From: Microbacterium invictum
GTDB lineage: Bacteria; Actinomycetota; Actinomycetes; Actinomycetales; Microbacteriaceae
Length of the DNA: 64,000 bases
Assembly: GCF_014197265.1 (NCBI RefSeq)
Contig: NZ_JACIFH010000001.1
Coordinates: 3,472,001-3,536,000 of the forward strand
Reading direction: 5' to 3'
This document shows, piece by piece, positions 1 through 8,501 of the stretch (position 1 is its first letter; each line of letters starts with the position of its first letter). A program made the translations under genes and the position numbers. Below the pieces are notes generated by a model. That model was not told the origin of the DNA. It saw nothing but the letters and a program-made list of their open reading frames with translations, and made no database searches.

Positions 1-1
1 T

Positions 2-1321
2 GTGCTCCAAGGGGTCAGCGAGTCCGAACTCGCGAACATCCTCAGTGACCTGGCCGTCGCCCAGCGGCTGGTCGAAGCAGCGATGGTCGACGTGGTCGGC
101 GAAGTCATGCGACGGTCGGAAGGTGCTTTCGTGGCTGACCGCATGACCTCGCGAATGGGCTGCCGGAACGTCGGCGAGCTGATCGAGCGACTGACTCGCG
201 TGGCAGGGCCCACGGCATCCCGGTTGCAGAAAGCGGCGAAAGCGGTGCGGCCGGTGATCTCCGGTACGACCGGTGAGTTGCTCGAGGCGGAGTTGCCTGA
301 GCTGCGCGAAGCGATGGTCGACGGTGTCGTCGGCGTCGACGGCGTGCTCGCCATCGCGACGCCGTTGAAGGAGACCGGTCGTCGTGTGCCGCATGAGGTC
401 CGGCGACAGGCCGTGAGCGTCGTGGTCGCCGAGGCGCGTGGCGAGGGCCCCGACGGCTCGCCGCCGCTCAGCGCGGATCTGCTGCGCGTGCAGGCGTCGG
501 CGTGGGCACTGGCGCTCGATCAAGACGGGGCCGAGCCGCGCGAGCGTGCATCGGCCCGCAAGCGCTTCCTGCGATTGGGCGCCGAGACGCCGTACGGGTT
601 TCCCGTCAACGGCATGATCATGCCTGAAGTGGCCGCACTCCTGATGCGGGTCCACAACGCCCAGCACTCACCGCGGTCGGTCGAGTTCGTGCCTGACGGC
701 GCAGACGTTCCCGAACCGCCGCGCGACGATCGCACCCACGGGCAGAAGCTGCACGACACCCTGGCAACGGTGCTGCAGGTCGCCGCCGCGAGCGGCGTGC
801 TGCCCACCATCGGCGGCGCAGCACCCACACTCGTGGTCTCGGTCACCGAAGAAGAGCTGGAGTCGGGCCGCGGATACGCACACGCCGAGGACTGCGAGCA
901 GCCGCTGTCGATCGCCGCCGCACTGCACGTGGCATGCTCCGGGGTGATCCAGCGGGTGGTGAGCCGGCGCGACGGGCGCATCCTGAGGATCAGCGTCGAA
1001 GACCGGGTGTTCAACCGCTATCAGCGCCGTGCCATCGCACTGCGCGACGGCGGATGCATCATCCCCGGCTGCGGCGTCCCAGCCGCCTGGAGCGAAATCC
1101 ACCACGTGGTCGAGCACGCGAAGGGTGGGCCCACCCACACAGACAACGGGGTCTTGCTCTGTTGGTACCACCATCGGTTCCTCGAGAGCATCGGATGGAA
1201 GATCCGCATGAACGCCGGGGTGCCCGAGGTCCGGGCACCCTACTGGCTCGATCCGTCGCCGAAATGGCGACCGGTCACCACCTCGCCGACCCGGTTGCGG
1301 TCGAAGGTCCTGCAGACCTGA
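2..1321 (+). CDS. DUF222/HNH endonuclease-like protein, 5' end outside window
   Basis: The visible 439 residues are a helical DUF222 region followed by a C-terminal HNH nuclease fold, the arrangement of the actinobacterial 13E12-type repeat family. The HNH core lies at about residues 348-395: Cys-containing CIIPGCG, the IHH pair, then DNGVLLCWYHHRF. Both zinc-binding Cys pairs and the catalytic His are present, so the nuclease domain looks intact. The frame is open right to the window edge and base 2 is only the first in-frame GTG, so the true start is probably upstream. Cellular role of this family is not established; members are often multicopy and associated with mobile or repeated DNA. 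It ends 75 bp before a convergent flavin reductase gene, with a hairpin between them. Confidence 0.85.
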   Translation: MLQGVSESELANILSDLAVAQRLVEAAMVDVVGEVMRRSEGAFVADRMTSRMGCRNVGELIERLTRVAGPTASRLQKAAKAVRPVISGTTGELLEAELPELREAMVDGVVGVDGVLAIATPLKETGRRVPHEVRRQAVSVVVAEARGEGPDGSPPLSADLLRVQASAWALALDQDGAEPRERASARKRFLRLGAETPYGFPVNGMIMPEVAALLMRVHNAQHSPRSVEFVPDGADVPEPPRDDRTHGQKLHDTLATVLQVAAASGVLPTIGGAAPTLVVSVTEEELESGRGYAHAEDCEQPLSIAAALHVACSGVIQRVVSRRDGRILRISVEDRVFNRYQRRAIALRDGGCIIPGCGVPAAWSEIHHVVEHAKGGPTHTDNGVLLCWYHHRFLESIGWKIRMNAGVPEVRAPYWLDPSPKWRPVTTSPTRLRSKVLQT

Positions 1322-1343
1322 CCGGGCGCTCCGAGCACCTGCA

Positions 1344-1376
1344 GTGTCACGATGCCCAGCACGAGGATCGTGACAC
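1344..1376. terminator. Bidirectional terminator-like hairpin
   Basis: Perfect 10-bp inverted repeat, GTGTCACGAT at 1344-1353 and ATCGTGACAC at 1367-1376, with a 13-nt loop. It lies between the convergent ends of the HNH gene (1321) and the flavin reductase gene (1396). There is no T-run, as is usual for high-GC actinobacterial terminators. Confidence 0.55.
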
Positions 1377-1395
1377 GCCGACGCACCCCGGGCCT

Positions 1396-1953
1396 TCACA
1401 CGATGAGGGAGTGGTCCCCGAGCCGGTGCCAGGTGCGGTTGTGGTAGACCAGCGCATCGGCCTCGTCGCGCTCGACCTGCGACTGCAGCGCGTGCGCGGC
1501 GATGACGGTGGAGCCACCGGCATCCATCCGTCCGATGACGGCGCAGCGCACCCACGCGCGCACGTCGTGGTAGACCGGCTCGCCGGTCACGAGCCGCGAC
1601 CAGCGGTGCGTTTCGGCGAACCGGTCGATGCCGCTCGTGGCGCCCAGCTTCGCCACGTCGATGTCCTGTGCGTCGAGCAGATGCACGACGACGGTCTCGG
1701 CCTGCAGCAGCACGTCCGCCGCCGATGACAGCGCCGACACCGAGAAGATCAGCAGCGGCGGCTCGGCGCTCACCGACGACACCGAGGTCGCCGTCAGCGC
1801 CACCGGTCCGTCGCCGGCATCGGCGGTGATCACGGCCACGCCCCCCGGGTGGCCACGGAACAGCCCCTTGAACTCGTCCGCCGACAGCGACATGCCGAAG
1901 CGGTGTTCGGGTGCCGTGGTGTCGGGGATCTCGTTCGTGGCAGGGGACGTCAT
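1396..1953 (-). CDS. Flavin reductase family protein (FMN-binding split barrel)
   Basis: A 185-residue protein of the flavin reductase-like domain family, which binds FMN and usually supplies reduced flavin to a partner monooxygenase. The family pattern is visible near residues 25-75: a Gly-rich GGVAVITAD strand, then LTATSVSSVSAEPPLLIFSV. A frame extending to 2103 exists, but the extra 50 residues are Arg/His-rich and unlike the family, so the ATG at 1953 is chosen. The substrate and partner cannot be told from sequence; the nearby FMN reductase at 2979 suggests a local flavin/sulfur theme but they are on opposite strands. Confidence 0.8.
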   Translation of the reverse strand: MTSPATNEIPDTTAPEHRFGMSLSADEFKGLFRGHPGGVAVITADAGDGPVALTATSVSSVSAEPPLLIFSVSALSSAADVLLQAETVVVHLLDAQDIDVAKLGATSGIDRFAETHRWSRLVTGEPVYHDVRAWVRCAVIGRMDAGGSTVIAAHALQSQVERDEADALVYHNRTWHRLGDHSLIV

Positions 1954-1990
1954 GATCCGACCGTACGTGTGGATGCCGGGGTGAAGGGTC

Positions 1991-2030
1991 GCGTGTGAGC
2001 TTTCATGACCGCGTGTGAACAAATATGACG
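1991..2030. promoter_or_regulatory. 20-bp direct repeat in divergent promoter region
   Basis: Two adjacent 20-bp units (1991-2010 and 2011-2030) share GCGTGTGA at their start and ATGAC near their end, 14 of 20 positions identical. They sit between the divergent flavin reductase (starts 1953) and sulfurtransferase (starts 2094), so a regulator binding site is plausible. No regulator gene is adjacent. Confidence 0.35.
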
Positions 2031-2093
2031 ACGCCCGTTTCCGAGTGTTGCGCCCGACCCGTCGTGCCGGGTCTATCTGGGCACCATGGGGAC

Positions 2094-2951
2094 ATGTCAG
2101 CACTCGTGCGCGTCGATGAGCTTGCGGCCGAACTCACGGCCGGCGCCCCCGTGCGCCTGCTCGACGTGCGCTGGCGCCTCGACCTGCCCGAGGGGCGCAT
2201 CGACTACCTCGGCGGCCACCTGCCCGGCGCGGTGTTCGTCGACCTCGAGCGCGAGCTCACCCGGCGCGGCCGGCCCGAAGAAGGCAGTCACCCGCTGCCC
2301 GATATCGCCGATCTGACCGCGGCCGCACGGCGATGGGGGCTGAACGACGGCGATCGGGTCGTCGTGTACGACGACAACGACAGCGTGCCGGCGGCGCGTG
2401 CATGGTGGCTGCTGCGCCGCCACGGCATCGACACGCGCGTGCTCGACGGCGGCTTCCGTGCGTGGGTGCGCGCCGGTCTGCGCCTCGAGCGCAGTGACCG
2501 CGCCGTGCGCCCGGGCGACATCGAGCTGACGCCCCCGGCATCCGACGACATCGCCACGCTCGACCACGCCGCACTCGTGCCCCGCCACGGGGTGCTCATC
2601 GACGTGCGCGCTCCCCGCCACTATCGGGGCTCCGATCCCGGGTTCGACCCGGTCAGCGGGCACATCCCCGGCGCTGTCAACCTGCCCACCGCGACTCACA
2701 TCACTCCGGACGGGCTGCTGCGCTCACCGGAGGAGATCCGGTCCGCGGCGGCGGTTGTCGGCATCCATCCCGATGCCGACGTCGTCGTCTACTGCGGGTC
2801 GGGCGTCGCCTCGATGCACACCGCGCTCGCCTTCGACACGGCCGGACTGCCCGTGCGCGTGTACGTCGGATCGTGGAGCCAGTGGTCCCGCAGCCCCGGC
2901 CGGCCGGTCGCGGTGGGCCCCACGCCGGCCGAGCTGATCGGCGCCGTCTGA
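2094..2951 (+). CDS. Sulfurtransferase, two-domain rhodanese (thiosulfate/3-mercaptopyruvate type)
   Basis: A 285-residue tandem rhodanese protein. The N-terminal domain contains LLDVRWRLD and the inactive-domain VVVYDD strand; the C-terminal domain carries the catalytic loop YCGSGVAS with the active-site Cys around residue 234. A CGSGV loop is typical of mercaptopyruvate/thiosulfate sulfurtransferases. The ATG at 2094 is preferred over in-frame starts further up, since the homologous protein at 34537 begins at the same point relative to its first strand. An FMN reductase of the MsuE/SsuE type follows after 27 bp and is probably cotranscribed, giving a sulfur-metabolism flavour. Confidence 0.9.
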   Translation: MSALVRVDELAAELTAGAPVRLLDVRWRLDLPEGRIDYLGGHLPGAVFVDLERELTRRGRPEEGSHPLPDIADLTAAARRWGLNDGDRVVVYDDNDSVPAARAWWLLRRHGIDTRVLDGGFRAWVRAGLRLERSDRAVRPGDIELTPPASDDIATLDHAALVPRHGVLIDVRAPRHYRGSDPGFDPVSGHIPGAVNLPTATHITPDGLLRSPEEIRSAAAVVGIHPDADVVVYCGSGVASMHTALAFDTAGLPVRVYVGSWSQWSRSPGRPVAVGPTPAELIGAV

Positions 2952-2978
2952 CGCCATGAACTCAACGAGGGAGAACCG

Positions 2979-3542
2979 ATGACCTTGCGTGTCGTCGCCG
3001 TCTCGGGGAGCCTGCGCTCGCCGTCCACCACCGAGTTGCTGCTGGAGGGCATCCTCGACGAGATCGCGACCCACGTCGCGATCGAGCGTGAGCTCATCGA
3101 GCTGCATACGCTCGCCGTAGATCTCGCCGTGACGCTGACGCGGGGAGTGAGATCGGATGCCGTGACCGCGGCCCTCGACACCGTGTCTGCCGCCGACGTG
3201 CTCGTGATCGCCACACCCATCTACCGCGGCTCCTACACCGGGCTGTTCAAGCAGTTCATCGACGTCCTGCACCAGGACGCGATAGCGGGGACGCCGGTGC
3301 TGCTGGCCGCCGGCGGCGGCAACGACCAGCACTCCCTCGCAATCGACCACGAGCTGCGGCCGCTGTTCGCGTTCTTCCGCGCGCACACCCTGCCCGTCGG
3401 GGTCTACGCGCGCGCCGTCGACTTCGAAGCGGCCGAGGGAGCGCCGTCGGGCAAGCGGATCGCACCCGACGGCGCCCTGCCGGCCGTCATCACCCGCGCC
3501 GTCGAGGCGGCGCTGCCGACGCTGCGAGCGATCGCCTCGTAG
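2979..3542 (+). CDS. NADPH-dependent FMN reductase (SsuE/MsuE type)
   Basis: A 187-residue flavodoxin-fold reductase. The N-terminus VVAVSGSLRSPSTTELL is the FMN phosphate-binding loop and ATPIYRGSYTGLFKQFIDVL is the family hallmark that contacts the flavin ring. Such enzymes provide FMNH2 to two-component alkanesulfonate or methanesulfonate monooxygenases, but no monooxygenase is next to it here. A GAGGGAGA ribosome site precedes the ATG. It lies 27 bp after the sulfurtransferase gene and probably shares its transcript. The pairing with a rhodanese supports a role in organosulfur or sulfide handling, by inference only. Confidence 0.87.
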   Translation: MTLRVVAVSGSLRSPSTTELLLEGILDEIATHVAIERELIELHTLAVDLAVTLTRGVRSDAVTAALDTVSAADVLVIATPIYRGSYTGLFKQFIDVLHQDAIAGTPVLLAAGGGNDQHSLAIDHELRPLFAFFRAHTLPVGVYARAVDFEAAEGAPSGKRIAPDGALPAVITRAVEAALPTLRAIAS

Positions 3543-3614
3543 TCGCGTCTGTGGTCGCGGTGCGGCCGGGTCGGCGCTGCCGACGCTGCGGCCGGAGCGC
3601 CGACCGCGCCGCGA

Positions 3615-4856
3615 TCAGATGCCGCGCGCCGCGCGGACCAGACCGGCGTAGACGCCGGCACTCGGCTTGGCGGTGCGCTCGAACGTATCGTGGTCGACAC
3701 TGTGCAGGCCCAGCCGCGGCCCGTAGCCGAAGATCCACTCGAAGTTGTCCATCAGCGTCCAGTGGCAGTAGCCGATGACGGGAACCCCGGCATCCATCAC
3801 CGCTTTCAGGCCAGCCAGCGACGGCTCGATGAAGCCGGCACGGATGGTGTCATCGGGCGTGCTGACGCCGTGCTCGCTCACCAGGACCGGTACGCCGCTG
3901 ATCTGGTGCGCATACGCGACGGCACCGCCCAGCGACTCGGGATCGACCGCCGTCCCCATGCCGTTGAGCACCGCACCCTCGGGGGCGGGCTGCAGCCCAT
4001 GGGGGCCGTAGACCAGTCGCTCGTAGTTCTGCACACCGACGAAGTCGTCATCGCGTGCGAGCTCGAGCCAGTAGTCGTATACCTCAGCGCGCTTGCGGTC
4101 GCGGACCTCCTCCCCGCCGGACACGGCGACGTCGTCGCACATCGCGAGCGACAGGCCGACGCGCAGGTCGGGCCGGCGCGCCTTGATCGCCGCGCGACCG
4201 GCGCGATGCGCGGCGGTCATCCCGGCGCGCATGCCGGCGAAGTCCTCGCGCAGCATGACGTTGCCGGCCCGGTAGCGCTCGACACCGGCCGCGGCGCCGG
4301 CAGCCTCGAGCGTCTGCCGCTCGAGGTCGGCGACGAAGTCGGGCAGGCCTGCCCAGGTCAGCATCTCGGGCAGATCGGGTTCGTTGAAGGTGACCGCCAG
4401 GGCGATGCGGTCGCCGAAACGGTCCATCACCACGCCGCAGTACCGGGCGAACAGATTCGCGGCCTCGGGGTCGAGCCACGCGCCGCGGGCGGCGAACCAG
4501 TGCGGCGAGGTGAAGTGGTTGAAGGTGACGATGGGCGCGAGGCCACGCGCGTGGCATCCGTCGACCACCGCTTCGTAGTGGGCGAGCGCCTCATCCGAGA
4601 ACTCGCCCTCGCGCGGCTCGATGCGTGCCCACTCGACGGAGAACCGGTAGGCGTTCAGCCCCATGCCGGCGACCAGGTCGAGGTCGGACTCCCACAGCTC
4701 CCAGCCATTGGCTGCTTTGCCACTGGGCTCGCGGAACACTGTCGGGGTCACGTTCTCGAGGAACCAGGTGTCGCTGTCGACGTTGTCGCCCTCGTTCTGG
4801 TGACCGGCGGTGGCGACGCCCCAGAGGAAGTCGGCGGGGAAATCGGTGTCGTTCAT
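3615..4856 (-). CDS. Glycoside hydrolase family 1 protein (beta-glucosidase type)
   Basis: A 413-residue GH1 TIM-barrel glycosidase. FLWGVATAGHQNEG at the N-terminus, FSVEWARIEP, the acid/base TFNEPD (Glu about residue 159) and the nucleophile region VLVSEHG (Glu about residue 327, usually written TENG) are all present, as is the WTLMDNFEW segment near the C-terminus. It is somewhat shorter than classic GH1 enzymes (about 450). No signal peptide is seen, so it should be cytoplasmic. It lies 34 bp downstream of a GH78 rhamnosidase on the same strand and is probably cotranscribed, which suggests it removes beta-linked glucose after rhamnose has been taken off, as needed for rutinosides. Confidence 0.9.
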   Translation of the reverse strand: MNDTDFPADFLWGVATAGHQNEGDNVDSDTWFLENVTPTVFREPSGKAANGWELWESDLDLVAGMGLNAYRFSVEWARIEPREGEFSDEALAHYEAVVDGCHARGLAPIVTFNHFTSPHWFAARGAWLDPEAANLFARYCGVVMDRFGDRIALAVTFNEPDLPEMLTWAGLPDFVADLERQTLEAAGAAAGVERYRAGNVMLREDFAGMRAGMTAAHRAGRAAIKARRPDLRVGLSLAMCDDVAVSGGEEVRDRKRAEVYDYWLELARDDDFVGVQNYERLVYGPHGLQPAPEGAVLNGMGTAVDPESLGGAVAYAHQISGVPVLVSEHGVSTPDDTIRAGFIEPSLAGLKAVMDAGVPVIGYCHWTLMDNFEWIFGYGPRLGLHSVDHDTFERTAKPSAGVYAGLVRAARGI

Positions 4857-4890
4857 GGGCGGGTCCTCTCGAGGGGGTGGATGCCGGTGA

Positions 4891-7302
4891 TCAGGCGAGA
4901 CAGGTGAAGGAGTGGTGGCCGTCGGTGACGACGTCGGTGGTGCCGTCCGGCAGGGTGACGTCGGCGGCGATGCCGTCGGGCACTTCGACATCGAGCGCGA
5001 ACGCGCCGTCGGCGAGGCGCCACGACACGGTGAGGCGGCCGTGGCCGGTCTCGATCGACGCGGCCGCCGACGTGAGTCCGCCACCCGGCCGCGGCGCGAT
5101 GCGGGCACGGCGGTAGCCGGCATCCGCTTCGCCGGGATCGTCGGGCAGACCGATGCCGGCGACGTGCGTGTGCAGAAACGCGGCGACCGCGCCCTTGCTG
5201 TAGTGGTTCAGCGAGCCGCGCACGCCGGCGTCGTCGACGCCGTCCCACCACTCCCACATGGTGGTCGCGCCGCGGCGCAGCATGCCGAGCCACGACGGAT
5301 CGCGCTCCGACAGCAGCAGCTCGTACGCGAGGTCGAGGTGGTCGTGGTCGGCCAGGGCAGGCAGCAGCATGCCGGTCGCGAGGAATCCGGTGCCCAGCCG
5401 CGTGTCGTTCTCGCGGATCCGCGCGGCGAGCCGGTCGGCCACCTCTTGCCGAGCGGATGCCGGAACCAGGCCGAACACCAGTGCACGCACGTGGTCGCCC
5501 TGCGACCACGCCGCGGGGTCCGGCAGGTACTCCGTCGCCCAGGCGTTCTTCGCATCGGCACTCAGCCGGGCGTACTCGGCCGCATCGGCTGAGCGGTCGA
5601 GCACCGCCGCGATACGCCCCAGCAGCTCGGCCGAGCGCGCCAGGTAGGCGGTCGCGACGATGCCGTGGTCGGCGGCCGGATCGGGATTCGGCGGCACGCC
5701 CGGCTCGAGCCACTCGCCGAAGTGGAACCCGGCATCCCACAGATATTGCTCGTGCGGCGCCGGGTCCGGGCGGCGCGCTTCGCGCTGCGGATGCCGCAGT
5801 TCGGCCGCGCGCGACCGCGCGTACTCCACCCACGCCCGCGCCGCCGGGTATGCCTCGGCCAGTGCCGCGCGATCGCCGTATGCGCGCCACATCGACCACG
5901 GCACGAAGACCGCGGCATCGCCCCAGCCGGCGGACCCCGCGCTCATGTCCTCGAACGCGTCGCCCGAAGGCTGGGCACCGGCAGGATTCGGAATGACGGT
6001 CGGCACGCGGCCGTCGTCCCACTGGTCGGCGGCGAGATCGCGTAGCCACTTGCGGCTGAACGCCGACACGTCGTACATGGCGGCCGCGGTATCGGCGAAC
6101 ACCTGCCAGTCGCCGGTGAAGCCCGAGCGCTCGCGCTGCGGGCAGTCGGTGGGCACCTCGCACGCGTTGCCGCGGAAGCTCCACTCGACGGCCTCGTGCA
6201 GCTCCTCGAGCCGTTCGTCCGAGCACGCGAACGAGCCGGTGCGGACCAGGTTGGTGTGCACGACCACCGCCTCGATGTCACCGGCATCCAGCACGAGGCC
6301 GTCGCGCTCGACCTGGGCGTAGCGGAACCCGTGCGTCGTGTGCCGCGGCTCGAACACGTCGCCGGGCTCGCCGCGCGAGGTCACCTCGTCGATCTGGCCG
6401 GCCGGCAGGGGACTGCGCGAGGCGAAGTCGAACGCGCGCAGGTGGTCGGTGGTGAGCAGACCGGCATCGTCGAGCGCCTCGCCGTGGCGGATCACGGTGC
6501 GCTCGCCGTCACCGCCGAGGGCGCGCAACCGCACCCAGCCGTTGACGTTCTGCCCGAAGTCGATCACTGCGATGCCGGGGCGCGGGTGGGTCACCGACAC
6601 GGGCGCGAGGGTCTGCACCCGGCGCACCGGGGGAGCGATCGGGGCGACGAGGCGGGTGCGGTCGGCGCACAGCGGGTCGTCGGCGAGGACGACAGGATGC
6701 CAGGGTGCGGAGGCGGCCACCGTGCCGTCTGACGCGGCATCGGCCCGGCCGGCTTCGGCGGTCGCCCATCCCGGGTCGAACAGCCGCAGGTCTTCGGACT
6801 GCCCGTCCATCAGGTCGGCGCGCGTGATGTGGCTCTCGCGCCACTGCCAGTCGGCGTCGGTGGCGGCCAGGGCCTGGCCGACTTCGGTCGTGATCGCCAG
6901 CAGCAGTGCGGTGCGGGTGCCGAACCCGTCGGGGCGGCGCTGAAAGCCGTGGCGGCCGCGGAACCAGCCGTCCGACAGCACGACGCCCACGACGTTCTCG
7001 CCGGGCCCGATCAGGTCGGTGACGTCCCACTGCGGCACCTGCAGCCGGCGCCGGTACGCGGTGAACCCGGGGCTGAGCTCGTCGTCGCCGACGCGGATGC
7101 CGTTGAGAAACACCTCGAACACCCCATGCGCTGCCGCCGTGAGCACGGCACGCCCCGGCGCCCCGGTGAACCGGCCCCGCAGCAGCACCGCCGGACGTTC
7201 GCCCGCGGGGCGCACCTCGTCGTCGGCGCGGATCCACGTCGCGGCGCGAAGCGTCGCGGCGCGCGGCTCGTCGGGCCGTGGGGCGGCGGGTTCGGTGACC
7301 AT
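4891..7302 (-). CDS. Alpha-L-rhamnosidase, GH78
   Basis: An 803-residue GH78 enzyme that cleaves terminal alpha-L-rhamnose from glycosides. N-terminal beta domains contain FEVFLNGIRVG (about residues 62-72) and the SDGWFRGRHGF segment; the catalytic (alpha/alpha)6 domain has the signature TDCPQRERSGFTGD around residues 384-397 and the WGDAAVFVPW segment after it. No signal peptide is visible, so the substrate must be imported. Two ATGs are possible (7308, 7302); the GAGG ribosome site ending at 7309 is too close to the first and correctly spaced for the second, so 7302 is chosen. The promoter and an IclR/KdgR-like box lie upstream (7343-7371), shared with the divergent iclR gene. Confidence 0.93.
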   Translation of the reverse strand: MVTEPAAPRPDEPRAATLRAATWIRADDEVRPAGERPAVLLRGRFTGAPGRAVLTAAAHGVFEVFLNGIRVGDDELSPGFTAYRRRLQVPQWDVTDLIGPGENVVGVVLSDGWFRGRHGFQRRPDGFGTRTALLLAITTEVGQALAATDADWQWRESHITRADLMDGQSEDLRLFDPGWATAEAGRADAASDGTVAASAPWHPVVLADDPLCADRTRLVAPIAPPVRRVQTLAPVSVTHPRPGIAVIDFGQNVNGWVRLRALGGDGERTVIRHGEALDDAGLLTTDHLRAFDFASRSPLPAGQIDEVTSRGEPGDVFEPRHTTHGFRYAQVERDGLVLDAGDIEAVVVHTNLVRTGSFACSDERLEELHEAVEWSFRGNACEVPTDCPQRERSGFTGDWQVFADTAAAMYDVSAFSRKWLRDLAADQWDDGRVPTVIPNPAGAQPSGDAFEDMSAGSAGWGDAAVFVPWSMWRAYGDRAALAEAYPAARAWVEYARSRAAELRHPQREARRPDPAPHEQYLWDAGFHFGEWLEPGVPPNPDPAADHGIVATAYLARSAELLGRIAAVLDRSADAAEYARLSADAKNAWATEYLPDPAAWSQGDHVRALVFGLVPASARQEVADRLAARIRENDTRLGTGFLATGMLLPALADHDHLDLAYELLLSERDPSWLGMLRRGATTMWEWWDGVDDAGVRGSLNHYSKGAVAAFLHTHVAGIGLPDDPGEADAGYRRARIAPRPGGGLTSAAASIETGHGRLTVSWRLADGAFALDVEVPDGIAADVTLPDGTTDVVTDGHHSFTCLA

Positions 7303-7342
7303 GGACATCCTCGTCGGGTGGTGCGGGGGTCTCGCACGTTTC

Positions 7343-7371
7343 ACTCTATGAAAGCAGCTTTCGAATGTCGA
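7343..7371 (-). promoter_or_regulatory. Promoter of the rhamnosidase operon with KdgR-like box in the spacer
   Basis: Read on the minus strand: -35 TCGACA (7371-7366), 17-bp spacer, -10 TAGAGT (7348-7343). The spacer contains the box TGAAAGCAGCTTTCG (plus strand, 7349-7363), which matches the TRAAA-N5-TTTYA pattern of KdgR-type IclR repressors with one mismatch in the last base. A repressor bound there would block RNA polymerase. The site also lies 69 bp before the divergent iclR start, so it could serve autoregulation. Confidence 0.65.
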
Positions 7372-7431
7372 GTCCATCCTCGCGGCCGTGCACGGGATAG
7401 TGTCGATTCCATTCCAGCAGAAGGAGCGACG

Positions 7432-8244
7432 ATGACAGGCGCCACCCCGGACGCGCCCGCTGACATCAAGCGCGGCCAGTACACGGTCGAGGCGCTGGCC
7501 AAGGGACTGCGCGTGATGTCGCTGTTCACCGAGCGCCAGCCGGAGTGGCGGCTGCGCGACATCGCCCAGGCCACCGGCATCCCCACTCCCACCGCGTTCC
7601 GCATCGTGGCGACCCTCGTCGAGGAGGGATACCTCGAACAGCTCGACGACGGCCAGTACCGCCCCGACGTCAAGGTTCTCACCCTGGGCGGTGCGGCGCT
7701 GCGCGCCTCGGACCTTGCCACCCTCGCCACGCCGCGGCTGCGCCGGCTGGGCGAGCAGACCGGCGAGACGACCAACCTCGCCGTGCTCGCCGGCGACCGG
7801 ATCCTCTACATCGTCCGGTTGCGCAACGCCGACCTGGTCACCGCCAACATCCAGGTCGGCTCGACGCTGCCGGCCGCGTTCACCTCGATCGGCAAGCTGC
7901 TGCTCGCCTTCGCCCCCGCGAAGGAAACGGCCGCCACGCTCGACCGCGCGCTCGCCCTGCCGTCGTCGGGGCCGAATGCGATCGCGGATGCCGGGTCGCT
8001 GCGCCTGGAGCTCGCCGAGATCCGCGAGCGTGGCTGGGCGCTGCAGGACGAAGAGCTCGCGCTCGGGCTGCGCTCGGTCGCGGCGCCGGTCCGCGACGCT
8101 GACGGCGCCGTGATCGCCGGGATCAACGTCGCGGTCCAGTCCTCGACCTGGCCTTCGCAGCGGCTGCGCGACGAGCTCGCGCCGGCAGTGCTCGCTGCCG
8201 CCGACGAGATCTCGGGCCTGCTCGGCTGGTCCGGCGCGGCATAA
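7432..8244 (+). CDS. IclR family transcriptional regulator
   Basis: A 270-residue IclR regulator: winged helix-turn-helix at about residues 15-75 (VEALAKGLRVMSLF, then LRDIAQATGIPTPTAFRIV) and the C-terminal effector domain with the typical TNLAVLAGDRILYIVR and TSIGKLLLAF strands. AAGGAG precedes the ATG by 6 nt. It is divergent from the GH78/GH1 operon and followed by the ABC transporter operon, and KdgR-like boxes occur on both sides. The likely role is control of the island in response to a sugar acid or aromatic intermediate, both common IclR effectors. Confidence 0.92.
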   Translation: MTGATPDAPADIKRGQYTVEALAKGLRVMSLFTERQPEWRLRDIAQATGIPTPTAFRIVATLVEEGYLEQLDDGQYRPDVKVLTLGGAALRASDLATLATPRLRRLGEQTGETTNLAVLAGDRILYIVRLRNADLVTANIQVGSTLPAAFTSIGKLLLAFAPAKETAATLDRALALPSSGPNAIADAGSLRLELAEIRERGWALQDEELALGLRSVAAPVRDADGAVIAGINVAVQSSTWPSQRLRDELAPAVLAAADEISGLLGWSGAA

Positions 8245-8267
8245 CTCCGGCATCCGCTCTGCGGAGT
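8244..8267 (+). terminator. Hairpin at the end of iclR
   Basis: Inverted repeat ACTCCG (8244-8249) / CGGAGT (8262-8267), 6-bp arms and a 12-nt loop, starting at the stop codon of the IclR gene. It is a modest terminator candidate before the ABC transporter promoter. Confidence 0.35.
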
Positions 8268-8292
8268 CGGCCTCGCCATGCCCGAAACGTAA

Positions 8293-8321
8293 TGAAAATG
8301 CATTTCACTGAGTGATATGGT
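8293..8321 (+). promoter_or_regulatory. Promoter of the ABC transporter operon with overlapping KdgR-like box
   Basis: The box TGAAAATGCATTTCA (8293-8307) is a perfect TGAAA-N5-TTTCA palindrome, flanked by AA and CT, very close to the enterobacterial KdgR consensus. A -10 like TATGGT lies at 8316-8321 and the box start (TGAAAA, 8293-8298) sits exactly 17 bp upstream, in the -35 position. The rest of the 8322-8501 leader holds only a weak GTTAG/CTAAC inverted repeat at 8355-8371 and the AGGAG ribosome site of the next gene. Confidence 0.6.
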
Positions 8322-8501
8322 TGCCGCCAACAGGATCGGCGTGGACGGTTCACTGTTAGGACGCGGCTAACGTATGTCGGCTGAATCCGAATGGTGTTCT
8401 GTCGCAGGTGGCCGCATCCTGGTTCCGAGGATGGGGCCACCCGATCGCTTCATCCCGAGACAGCGAAGTCCCGTACGTCACATCGATCACAGGAGATCAG
8501 G

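Noticed and set aside
2..1321. HNH gene as evidence of a prophage or mobile element
   Set aside because: DUF222-HNH genes are common chromosomal repeats in actinobacteria and no integrase, portal, terminase or att repeat is nearby.
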